DNA from: Pocillopora verrucosa
Taxonomy: Eukaryota > Cnidaria > Anthozoa > Scleractinia > Pocilloporidae
Length of the DNA stretch: 64,000 bases
Assembly (NCBI RefSeq): GCF_036669915.1
Contig: NC_089312.1
Coordinates: 23,783,404 to 23,847,403, forward strand
Reading direction: 5' to 3'
This document shows, piece after piece, positions 34,701 to 46,214 of this stretch. The notes below the pieces were generated by a model. The model was not told the DNA's origin. It saw nothing but the letters and a program-made list of their open reading frames with translations, and did no database searches. The translations under genes were made by a program, and so were the position numbers. The stretch's first letter is position 1, and each line of letters opens with the position of its first letter.

Positions 34701-36610
34701 ACAAGAATGAGAGCAATCAGTTTTCGAGATGGAATGTTCTCTGAAGGAATGGCTCAGAATAGGACAGATTCTAAGACGTATGAGAGAGTCACATGAGGAT
34801 GTCGTCATGGTAGTCCCTGGCAAATATTTCCTCTTGTCAGATTGTGTAAACTGCGAAACGTTTTTCTGTGACATACATCTCGAGATTAAGAAGCCCTTTC
34901 TGGTGTATCACGTTCAATAATCCACATTTTATGCTCGCCCATCTTTACCAGCCTTTTTTTCGACTACAGAGAGGGATAATACTTGTTTTAGAAATCTTAA
35001 TCTGTTAAACGTCAGAAGACGTATCGTTGACTTGATTTCTTTTTTTAAAGCAGTGATGGCAAATAATTGAAAGTAAAGTAAATATATAAAAGATTAGAAA
35101 GAGAGTCACGACGACTGAGGGGACCACCACAAGATCCATTCAGAAACTAAACGCAACGCAACAAACGCGTAAGGATAATGGCTAATAAGATTAAGTCAAA
35201 GTTTTCATTAATTCTTGGATAGTTCCGGTCACAAATGGCAGAATAGCAGCATGATCTGAAGAAGTTCAGAGAAATTTGGTCGCTTAAAATCGCTGCTTAT
35301 TCGCTCACTGTTATAGATGACGTGAGTCTTTACTGTGGTTTGCGTGACTGTTTCCACTTGTGTGGCGCTTGCTTCTCGAATATCAGTCAGCACTTTCATT
35401 GAGTAACCAAGAAAATCCAAATGGAATGGAAGTAATGGTGCTCTAAAACCGTAATCGCATAAATTAGATCGTCAAATTCCATTCACGTGATTGGTCTCTT
35501 GCCACAAGGAAAAGGTTAAAGATTACATCTGACAGATCAGCAAAGAATTTTTTAATTATCATAGATTTGATTACACACAATAACGTCTAGTTCTTATTAC
35601 ATAAATGGTTATGAAAACAATAAGGAAATATTTCTACTTCAGCTCTCCTTAGTGATGTGTCTATCTTTGGTAGAAGAATTTACTGAAGTCAAATAAAAGG
35701 CTTGAGTTTCCAATTTTGCGAACGAAATTCCCTTGAACATTTAATTTCGAAACTCTTATTTCACTTTTCACTCGTAGCTACGAAGAGAAAGCATCTATCA
35801 GTCACTTTCTGTTTGCTTTTTGCGTGTCATTCGCAAGACGCTCAGCGATTCTCAGTCAAGTGTCTTGTGTAATTTTTTTCGATGAGAATTTTTAACTGCG
35901 AAATAACAGTTTTGAGTCATCTATCTAAACAAGATGAAAGGTTAAGGAAGCAATTCCGGTTCTTTGGTCGTTTACGTTGTTATGGTGGCTTGTCGGTTCG
36001 AAGGTCACTTTTTTGTCGATAATCTGTATAAAGCACGAGCATTTCCTTCATAAATCTGACAATTAGAACGTCATTACAGCAGTGATCTGTTCTACACTTT
36101 GAGTCCATTCGACCGCGTTTTCGCAGAAAATGTTAGAGAAGCTCAGCTTTTTTACCTGCAGAGACAGATTGTGATATGCCTCGCACGTGCATCAAATGGC
36201 GCTCATACGTGACGCACTTAATACTGCACCAACCTTCAGGTTGACCTTGAGTGTATCTCAGATGCGATAAAACCGAGAAAAAATAAATCAAATCAAAGTT
36301 AGAGGCCCATTAGCGAGTGAATTATCAGAGTTAGCCTGATGATCTATCCAGTAAAATTACGCGCTTCAGTAATAACCCTGGTACGTGCTAAAGTTGGAGC
36401 GAAACCTAAATCCTGTCATTCAGAAGGAAAACAAAAGTGACAAGTCCAGTGGGCGTGTAAGGGGGGGGGGTGTTACACAATCACATTCCATCGAAAAAAA
36501 ATCAATATTTAAGGAGCCTCGTGTATCAGCGGACAATAAACCGATTCGTGCTCTCTGCCACAAGAAGCGTAACTGGTAGTAGTACTATTAAAACCGAACG
36601 TGTCGCACTG
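31770..36610. other. Intergenic, no supported gene
   Basis: Only short, overlapping open frames are present. A TATATAAAAG-like sequence at about 32434-32444 could be a promoter, but no transcript can be tied to it. A 63-codon frame at 34729-34920 shows no recognisable domain and is not called. The last few hundred bases should contain the BCCT gene's promoter and 5' UTR. Confidence 0.45.
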
Positions 36611-36615
36611 CCAAA

Positions 36616-39600
36616 ATGGAAGTTGATAATAACGTTTCGGAGAAGTTCACTTGGCTTCGAGTCAGAAAGAAAATTGGAAGATTTGGAGTAAATATTCGAA
36701 TTAACCCCATCGTCACTTTCATCTCAGCCGCAATTATTTGGGGCTTCGTGATATTTTGCGCGGTCAAAGCAGATCTCGCTTACAAAGAATTGACGAAGTC
36801 CATGATATGGATCACCGACACCTGCACCTGGATGTACATTGGTACCCAAGATGTATGGGCTGTGTTTATTATAGTCCTGTATTTCTCGAAATACGGGAAA
36901 ATGAAGCTGGGAAAACCTGATGACAAACCGGATTTCAGCGACGCATCCTACTTCACGATGCTGTTCGCCGCTGGAATAGGCGTCGGTTTGTTTTTCTTCG
37001 GAGTTGGTATGTACCGGTTTTTAGCTTGTATAAAACCAGTCTAATGGGACAAACGCACTACCGCGCTCGTCAAAATCTATATTTGCCTTGTCTGTAAGGC
37101 AACACATGCTTTTTTTACCTTATGTAAGAACATACCCGTTTTTCCGTAGTAATTTTGTTATTTAAAATTGGTGGTTGCTCGATTAGTAGATTATGATAGC
37201 CCGACTTGTCACTGTTTTTTTCTCACCAATCACAAAATTGTGTTATAGACGTTAATAAAAGAAAGAAAATTTTCAGGCGTATTTTCAGTATGGAAAATGT
37301 TTCCTTTACCTGATACTTCTCCATATTTTCGTAGTTAGACAGACCTAAAAGGGTTATAATTTGCTATGGAGAAAATAGATGTCAATCATTCCAGTGATTT
37401 CCCGGCAGTTTCGTGAGTTGATCCGCTTTCGTTAGCTTGTAATGTTTCGGCGCGTTTATAATTGGTCTATACCTTAAAACCTGCCATACCTGTGTTTTTT
37501 TTACTTCAATCAAACCCGTGATCAGCGAGGGGTCTGTGCAATTAGATACCAACATATTCACAGATTTCAAATTCCTGTTTTTCCTGTAGGGCTGCGCTCG
37601 TGTTGGAGATTGCGTCAAAGTATCTTGCTACGCCGAGAGAGTTTACTTGACGATAAAAGCATTCCATAACTGAAAAGAGATATGTTCTATTGTATTTTTT
37701 CCATTTAACTGGATCGAAAATGAAAGAAATCGAAAATGCCCCTACTTTTCACTTATCGACACGTCATCGCCGTAAAACTACGCACGCGATGTTTCTCAGG
37801 AACATCTGTGTCATCAGATACCGAAAACGTGAATAATATGTAATTTCTTTGCTCCAGACATTGGAACTTGGACACTTATTTGTGACTGAATTTGTAACAT
37901 ATCCATCAAAAACTGATGTACGGTTCTATCAAGCCAAGGAGCGAAGCTTTGAACGAACCTTTTTTTGTTTTGTTTTAAACCATTTGGCATTTGTCTCAAA
38001 AGCACATAATTGACAGAACCTGTACAGACCTGTTCACGAACACCCAGACATCTTTGAAAGATTTGAAGCAAATCTGTGTTATAGTTAAATACGATTACTA
38101 TTTTGAGGTCCTCTTCAGACGGAAATTCTTCCGTTGATCGCGCTAATCACGCAAACAAGATTCAAGTCACGCAAATTATGAGCTTTGATAAACAATTCAG
38201 AGTCGGTAACATAAAGCGAACATTTTGAACCAAACTGACCTTGGCCAATTTGGAAGGGTTTAACATTTCTTTTGACCGGCCTTACGAACGAGAAGGTTGA
38301 GTTTGGACCCTTAGATTAGCAAATAAATCAAGTTTTACAGTAGCATTTATTACGAATTGGATGGTAGAAGTATTTACGCTTCCCTTTCTTGCTTGTCCGG
38401 AATGTACCTAATTCCTCTCCCCTCCCCCAAGGCTCTGTGATGTTTTTATGATCCTCGCTCTTTGGTAGTTAGTTGGCGGTCAATTTTCTGTAGTTCCCCC
38501 TTTATCCTTGCAACGACTAATCCTCACTCCGATCTATTGAAAACCATATGCTTTCCCCAAAAATCATCAACCCACCATTTGTTAAATAATGACTAGCCCC
38601 TAATCAACTCGGATCACGCTTCGTTGTAGTTTCATACCGCTACCTCCACCCAAACGCCTTTTATAAACAAATGCTCATATTTGAAAAAAATATATTCGCG
38701 AAAACGCTGTTTATATTTGCGGTGACTATGCTTTTCTTAGATGATAAGCAAATGGCAAGAAATTTAAGGCAGAATATTTCACAAGAAAGGTGCATTTGCT
38801 CCATCTTAAATGTTTCGAATGATCTACCATACCACAGTAAAACTGAATCATAGAATCAAAATTCCTTTATCAATCGATGGCGCGCCCTTATAATTTAAGA
38901 GGAGCGCAGATACTTAAGAGAGGGAAGGAGGGAGAAAAAGGGGGGGGGGGGAATGGGGTGAGAGATTTGATATACTCAGAACATTCTTCATAACCAAGGG
39001 AGATACCTCTTTTTTCGTAAACTTTGCCCCGTTTACCAGGGATAGAATCCTAGCGAACTAGACTTAATCCATAGACTAGATTAAGCTAAACTGCTTAATT
39101 CTACTCTCGTATTTACTCAGTTACAACGGGTGTGTAATGAGCTACTCTGAATAACTCGTAACGAAATCACTCTCTTATACTACATTCTCCACATTGTGAT
39201 TGGTTGTTGCTAAGTACTGATATAAAAGGTTATTCAAGGTTGCGTCGATCATGCACACCAATCAATGTCCCAAAATCACGAAAGGCGTTGCTTCTAGCTC
39301 TTGATATCAAATGACAGTCTCTTTCACTAAAAAATTGTCTCTCTTGATGTAATGTTTATACTTGTTATCTGATATGTGTCACGCACGAAACATAAAGTCT
39401 CCGACACTTTTTAGTAAAATGATTAATTGTGATGGTTGGATGTGGAGGAACGGCTATATACAAGCTAGATTATAGTCTCTTGACGTAAGTATCGACAAGT
39501 AGCTTGACTGTTACCTCGAGTAAGGGAAGGGAAAGACCTGAGGTGAGGTGGAAGGGAAGGGCTCACAATATTCTTAACCCATGTTTTTTTCTCTTCTCAG

Positions 39601-41983
39601 CCGAACCTGTGTGGCACTATTCCGACACTAAAAACCGTTACTATCGCAGGTAATACTTCATAACAACAAAATATGCACGATTAGTAATTTGAAAAAGGGA
39701 TTTAATCACATCCTGAAACAATACAGGTGGAGGCGTGGTGGCCTCATTGTTAGTGCGCTCGACTCCGAATCGAGTGGTCCGGGTTCGAGCCCTGACCGTG
39801 GTCATTGTGTTGTGATCTTAGGCAAGACACTTTACTCTTACAGTGCTTCTCTTCTGGGTACCAGCAAATATGCTGGGGGTAACCCTGGGATGGACTAGCA
39901 TCCCATCCAGTGGGGAGTAGCAATACTCCCAGCCGCTTCATGCTAATGAAACCGGAGTTAAGCGCCGGCCCCATGGGCCACTTGGGCCTGTATAAAAGAC
40001 TTTGAAACAATACATCAAATGTGGTCTCTACTCTGTAAGTAAGGCCAGCAACGAGCTCAAAAAGCGTCTCATGTTTTATGCTGTTGGTTTTCAATGATCA
40101 TTAACTTATTTGTTAATAGTAACTATTAATATCACCGATAATTTATTTTTAGGTACAATGACAATCAGCGAGCTCAGGATGCCATGAATGTTACTTTGTT
40201 TCACTGGGGTATTCACGGCTGGATCGTGTACGTCATTGTCGGCCTGCTACTTGCATTTGTTGGGTTCAGGCAGGGTCTTCCCATGACCGTGCGTTCTTGT
40301 TTCTATCCCCTCATCGGCAGAAAGATCTTTGGCTGGATGGGTGACGCAGTAGACATACTTTCCGTGGTCTGCACCATGTTCGGCGTCTGCACCAGCCTTG
40401 GACTGGGTGTTATACAGATGAATACTGGCTTTAACCGTCTTTGGAACCGGATTGAAATCACAACCAGTAATCAAATCATCATTATCTGGTGTGTCACTGC
40501 ATGTGCCACAGCCTCAGTGGTTAGCGGTCTGAAAGTTGGAATTCGCCGCCTTAGCGAGATCTGCTTCATCCTGGGAATGTTCCTTATGCTTGTTACATTC
40601 TTCTTTCAGGACACCTGGCATATACTCAACGTTTACGTTCAAAGTGTTGGCTACTACATGCAGTGGATCATTCAGCTCGGCTTTCATACAGATGCGTTCG
40701 CACAACTAAATAATGCACCGGATGGCAAGTCCAACCCAGACTGGATGGGAACTTGGACCATTTTCTACTGGGGATGGTGGATCGCTTGGTCCCCTTTTGT
40801 GGGAATGTTCATCGCCAAGATTTCAAGAGGAAGAACCATTAGGCAGTTTATCAACGCCACAATGACGGCTCCAATAATTTATTCGTTCCTCTGGTTTTGC
40901 ATTTTTGGCAGCGCGGGTTTGAAAATGGAACGAGATGCTGAATCTCGCAACATCACTAACGCCACTGGGAAGTTCGTTCGGCTTTCGTCTCGAAAAACAG
41001 AAGAAATGTGGTTTGATGTTATGGACCAACACGGTGACCTGGGGATGTTCCTATCAATAGTTTCACTTGTAAGCATTGTCCTTTACTTCGTAACAAGCTC
41101 CGATAGCGGTTCCCTGGTGATCGACTGTCTCTCAGCAAATGGCGAAGAAGAACCACCCGTCATTCAGCGCGTTTTCTGGGCTTTAACAGAAGGTGCCTGT
41201 GCTACAGCCCTGCTTTACTCTGGTGGGACTAACGGGCTGAAAGCTCTACAAGCAGTGTCCATAGCATCTGGCGTCCCTTACACTATTATGCTATGTTTCA
41301 TGTGCGTGGCTTTATGGAGAGCAGTTAAAATAGAAGCTGGAGACTTAGATCCCCACGGCCCACACTTTTCAACTGGTCTCCTGGACGTTCTGATTGAACC
41401 CACCATGTCAAGCGTCCAAAAGGTTTTAATTGCAATCGTGGCACCATGGTATTCCATGGGGAAAGCTGCCTCTAAGATCGCTAGTAGAGAAGACCGAAAA
41501 TATGTTTATATGCTGGCCCTGGCTGTTCCCTTTTATCTCTGGGTTATTTGCATGGCTCTTGAGCCAGCGGTAGAGGGAATTTCTTACATTGGATGGACAA
41601 TCTTGATTGGATTCTTCGCTTATGCCACAGCTATCCGTTACTCCATTCGAGAAAAGTACGCCATCTATGGTAACATGACTGAAGACTTCTTTGCAGTAAC
41701 GCTGACCTACTTCTTTGCGGCATACCAGATGGAGCGTCACATGGACGACGTTGAACACTTTGACAAAGAAAGCACAAACCTGAGTGGAGGAGTCAGCCAA
41801 GACATCATGCTCTCCGAGGTTCATATCAACAGGATGACCGAAGACGATGACGTCACAAAACCAAAGATATCTGATTCTAAAACAAATGGCTTTGGCTCAA
41901 ATGGCCATGTTAATGGTGGTGCTGGTGATAACCATCACATGCCCACAGAAAGCCAAGACAAAAGTTTTGATGAGGCATTTTGA
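36616..41983 (+). CDS. BCCT-family transporter (betaine/choline/carnitine type)
   Basis: Three coding exons, 36616-37006, 39601-39649 and 40153-41983, join in phase to give 756 residues. The ATG is the first in frame and has a good context (CCAAAATGG). The protein has the BCCT fold with about twelve membrane segments. F-A-A-G-I-G-V-G-L at residues 117-125 is the glycine-rich turn of the first helix bundle. F-G-V-A-E-P-V-W-H-Y crosses the first intron. F-H-W-G-I-H-G-W follows, and at about residues 340-375 lies W-T-I-F-Y-W-G-W-W-I-A-W-S-P-F-V-G-M-F-I-A-K-I-S-R-G-R-T-I-R, the family signature whose aromatic residues build the substrate box. Known members carry glycine betaine, choline, carnitine, ectoine or DMSP, usually with sodium. 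The substrate here cannot be read from sequence; G-I-G-V-G differs from the G-M-G-I-G of sodium/betaine BetP. The C-terminus is a long hydrophilic tail rich in Asp, Asn and Gly. The two introns show it is a resident animal gene, not bacterial contamination. Confidence 0.93.
39726..40012 (+). mobile_element. tRNA-Arg-derived SINE in BCCT intron 2
   Basis: The head folds like a tRNA. It has an A-box-like GTGGCCTCATTGTTAG, an anticodon arm CTCGA-CTCCGAA-TCGAG with anticodon CCG (Arg), and B-box GGTTCGAGCCC. The body that follows ('ggcaagacactttact', 'gggtaaccctgggatggac', 'aaccggagttaagcgcc') is the sort of long conserved SINE core seen in many marine invertebrates, probably of the MetaSINE type. 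The 287-bp copy lies in the same direction as the host gene. Confidence 0.8.
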
Positions 41984-41989
41984 AAAGAA

Positions 41990-43227
41990 CAAGAGAACAA
42001 TCCGAACAGGAAATCACTCTGATGAAATCAGTGCAGAACTGTTTCAGACCAAACCAACAGAACTCTACTACCTTATTATCTTAAATATATATCAAAACGG
42101 ATTTCTTTCTACGCTGTAAAGATCGCGTGCGCCATTTTAAGTTTGTTAGAGGGTTAGCATAAGCGGGAGTCATTTCGGGTGAGACATTCCGATACAGAAA
42201 ATTTTTGCTGAAGCGTAAAGCAAGTGAGGAAGTTTACCTGTTTTTAGCTACGAGGATATCACTTTCACAAGTGCCTTTATTACCAAGGAAGCAATGACTC
42301 GGTTTACACCACAAATATTATTTTATAAAATAATCTTCACAAAGCCTTCCTTGAACCTACCTGTTTTTTTTTGTTTGTTTTTTTTTAAGGGAAACGGGTT
42401 TCATGAGAACCCAGACTATAACTAGAATTGGGTCCAATGCAAACATACAATTAGATAATTTACTGCACTTTTCAATAACATGCAAACTATGAGGTTGTGA
42501 TCGTATCACTAAAAATGCGTTTAACCCCCTCCAGCCGCCTAAGGCCCACCTAAAAAGCAGTTGCTCCTACGGGTCAAGTTCCCGAGTTGTGATAGGGATA
42601 TTTTCAGATCCATTTTTCATGGGTCTGCTCTAAAGGAGCTGTTACGTTAATTATCTGTGATATATGGCAATGCAACACGAAATCTTAACCTCGGAGTTCG
42701 CATGTTTTATAAAGACTCTTTATATTAAGGTCATGGATATAATCAATTATTTAATGAGGCTAAATGCAAATATAAGTTTATCAACGTTGCTAATTTATTT
42801 AGAAATCACTGGGAAGTTATTTTTTTTTCATAGAATTTTGCATGTGTTATGACAGATGGGACTTGTTAAAAGAGCTCTGCGAAGATGTTAGAACTCTTTC
42901 TAGCTTTTGCTTTCAACGTGAAATCGTGATCATCAGCTTACAATATTATTTATACATGACGAAGATTATTCGAGGCATTGTAAATGTCATTGTAAAGCAT
43001 GAGAAAACTTTTCTATTAAGATATGCCAAGAAACGCTCAATTTGATAATAAACATGTAACTTTGCTTTGAAATCAAATGAATGCTTACAGCTATTGTGCG
43101 CCAAAAGCGGAAATGTGCATGTGACTAAATCTGATTGGCTAACCGTAAAACGGCAGTAGTCAAAAAGAAAGGGGTAAATTTCTTAAGAAGCTGTGCTGCT
43201 GCATCAGTGTGGGCTACTATAAGACAA
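41990..43227. other. BCCT 3' flank, no gene seen
   Basis: The BCCT 3' UTR should lie at the left end. No clear gene or repeat was recognised in the rest. Confidence 0.45.
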
Positions 43228-43402
43228 TTTGGTTCAGTCAACTGAGTTGATAATGCAGTTGACCACCATGAAGAGTTTCTAAAGCCGACGTTTCGAGGGT
43301 TAGTTCTTCGCCATTCACTCCTACAATCAAAGGGTTAACGCTCTAATTGTCAGCTGTAGAAACTCTTTTCAGTAGCCAATAAATTATCAACTCAGTTTGC
43401 AA
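43228..43402. repeat. Imperfect hairpin resembling Penelope-like element ends
   Basis: CAACTGAGTTGATAA at 43239 and TTATCAACTCAGTTT at 43384 are inverse over 14-15 bases. Inside them, 'gaagagtttctaaagccgac' pairs with 'cagctgtagaaactcttttc'. The text 'gacgtttcgagggttagttc' resembles sequences repeatedly seen with Penelope-like retroelements of invertebrates. No reverse transcriptase is present nearby. Confidence 0.5.
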
Positions 43403-44454
43403 AAGAAAACATTCAAAAAGTAAAGTTTTTTGTATTTGTTGAGCGATCGAGCATTATTCGTATTACTTTGCCTCTTCCTTCCGCAACCCCCCCACCCTCC
43501 GAGACCCACTGTCGAGTGCGGCATTATTTCCACTAGTTCCAGAGGTTTTTCCTCATTTGTTAAATTAAATACGAATCGTGACGCGAAGTATAAGTTGTTG
43601 TTGTTATTGGTACTGTAGATGGCAGCGCTATTGAAAAACCAGCGCCTTGAATTCGGAAGTGCTAAAACTTTTAAATGGGGACACAAAATCGTTGCTTAGG
43701 CCTGCAACGACTTATAAAGATCCAGTGTAATGTTGTAAAATATATGATAGCAAAAGGGATCTCAAAGGTTTTCAACAGAATACATGGTTCAACTAAATGA
43801 GACTTGCGTGAGGATGTTTGCCCTCACATTAGCTCTGAACAGGGTCGACAATGATAAGATAATAATAGAAATAAATATTAATAATAAAAAAAATATCATC
43901 AATGTGAATTTTCACTGTTAAGATTTTTCTTACACACTGACGATGTATTCTCTTCCTGAACAAAAGGAAACAAAAGTAAATTAGATAACGTAGATTTAAA
44001 ATTTATGCAAAAATAAATGAATAGATGAATATATAAAACTATTCCCTTTAATTTTTGTGTATATAAATCCACTTATAATATATCTTGGGTCTAAAACATT
44101 TTGACGTTTTGGAAAACATCTCTTTAAGAGATATCGAACATTTTTGACCAAATTACTATTGAATACAACTAGGTGTAAACAAAGGGCTACTGTAAATGTT
44201 CAACCGGTTAAGCTAACATTACCGATTTGCAAAAATAGAAAATTAAGGAAAAAGAAAAAGACCCAGACAGCGAACATCCTTACACTTGGAGAGTTATGTA
44301 AGGATGGAAAAGGTTTAATTTTACGGAGAGGGAAGGTAAGGTGAGATTTGAAGGTTTCTCTTCTAAATTTTTGACCAGTGAAATACTGTTTAAAGTACGA
44401 GTGAATCGTAAGTTTTCTAAAATTCATGCATAGAACGGGATCACAATCCCCCCT

Positions 44455-44950
44455 TTATATAATAAAAATAAAACATTTATATAACGCCAAAACTATGCAC
44501 ATATTGAAAAGCGCTTTCATTAAATTGAAAACTATAAACTAATACTGAACGCTTTCCTAAAAAGACATGTTTTGAGTTGTTTCTTAAAAGTAGCTAGGCT
44601 GCTACAGGATCTGATTGATAACCGCAACAAGTTCCATACAGCAGGAACAGCACGAGCAAAAGCACGATCCCCAATTGTGGAGCAGTTGACCAGTGGAACG
44701 AATAGATGAGATTGTGTGGACGAGCGAAGCGTGTAGTTAGAGGCAGTTTGAAAAGATAAAAGATCTTTAATGTAGGGCGGCGGCTTAGATTGTTTAATGA
44801 CTTTTAAACAAAAAGAAGCAACTTAAATACAGAAAGCCAGTATAGGTCGAAGAGAGCCAATGTGATGTGGTCAGATTTCGTAAACTGGAAAATCACCCAA
44901 GCTGTGGCGTTCTGAATATTCTGTAAACGATCCCTCCTGTCTTGCATTTT
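44455..44950 (-). mobile_element. LINE (CR1/L2-type) reverse transcriptase C-terminal fragment
   Basis: The minus strand from about 44950 encodes N-A-T-A-W-V-I-F-Q-F-T-K-S-D-H-I-T, then P-P-P-Y-I-K-D-L-L-S-F, I-G-D-R-A-F-A-R-A-V-P and L-A-T-F-K-K-Q-L-K-T-C-L-F. These are successive conserved steps at the end of CR1/L2 reverse transcriptases. There is a stop near L-L-F-V and at least one frame change. The 3' end is AT-rich near 44455. The catalytic region is absent. Confidence 0.75.
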
Positions 44951-46214
44951 AAAATCATGCTGAACGAAGCACTCGAATTATTAATGAATTCTTGTGACTC
45001 AGCAAATGTTATCAAAACAACGATAAAACTTCCGTTTCACCTGTTAAATGTCTACGTGCTCACTCTAAACGACTTTTAATTTATTTATTTCATTCAGAGA
45101 CATTCGCATTTCAAGCTAACTACTATACGAAAAAGAATTCAGTCTTTCCTCAAATATAAAATTTATTTCTTTATTCCAAAAACCATTGATATTACTCTCA
45201 ATATTCATAGTTAATTCAAATAATATATATCTTTTCAATTTAACTTACTCAATTGAAACGTTGGATGTTTAATTTTGACCAAATCTTTTTGTTTATTGTA
45301 GAAACTGCTTAGAATACTACTCGAGCTAGTTTTATGAATACAAGAAACTTCTTGCTTCGGTGTGAATTGGTATATGTCCATCTTACGTCTTAAAAAACAC
45401 CTGCCGCCTTAAAACGTGACGAGTGTAATTAACTCAATGACAGATTGTAACCACACATATATTATTGAGGTGTTCATGAGGCGGATTAATTTCACCCCTT
45501 TTCCCAAATGTATAGTTATTCCTTTTTAGACTGCTTTTTGGGGGTAATATTAATTTTCAACCACTTATAAAAAGTCTGAAAATTATAGTTCCATTACTAT
45601 AAGTAGTTGTTCAAAGCTAGATTAAGATAACCCAGGGTTAGCGTGAAATCTGACCTCAGATCTGAAAGCTTTAAAAGAATATTCAGCATATTTATTTTTG
45701 CCTAAAATTTGATGTCTGAATGTTCTAAAAGGAATTGAAGAAATTATGTGAAATAGGCCTGTGAAAAAGGGAATAAAGAAACCCAGGCTAAAACTTTACC
45801 TCGGGTTAGCGCTAATCGGCCTTCGAACAACTGGGCCTTGCTGTCTGATGACATTGAAGAAAGTTCAATATACAGTGTTGTTTTCCAGCTTAAGAGGAAT
45901 AAAATAATAAGGATGACAAATCAAGAGTTTAAACTTGGAAATTATAGGGGTTGAAGAATTAAGTGGATTTTTATTTCAGGATTCAAACGAATTCAATATG
46001 TCAAGGGAGCTAAATTACTGAATAAACTTCATTGCCATTTTTCATTGCAGGTTCTCAATTGATGTATTGTGTACGTGACCTGTTTCACCTAACAAAATTT
46101 CATCAGGATGTTTTATTTATTGTTTTACTCTCAGTTTGCCAAAAGTTGCATAATTCAACGTGAAGAGTACAGATCACTTTCATTCCAAGGTGAGGTCAGT
46201 AGCTGCCACTGAAA
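44951..46214. other. No gene seen
   Basis: AT-rich sequence before the lectin gene. The proximal promoter of that gene should lie near the right end, but no TATA box stands out. Confidence 0.45.

Noticed and set aside
34729..34920. 63-codon open frame starting with ATG
   Set aside because: No domain, no splice partners, no promoter, and length expected by chance in this much sequence.
39726..39800. Functional tRNA-Arg gene
   Set aside because: The tRNA-like part runs directly into a SINE body and lies in an intron in the same direction; there is no oligo-T terminator after the acceptor stem.
40247..41824. Several minus-strand open frames
   Set aside because: They are antisense shadows of the BCCT coding exon; none shows domains.
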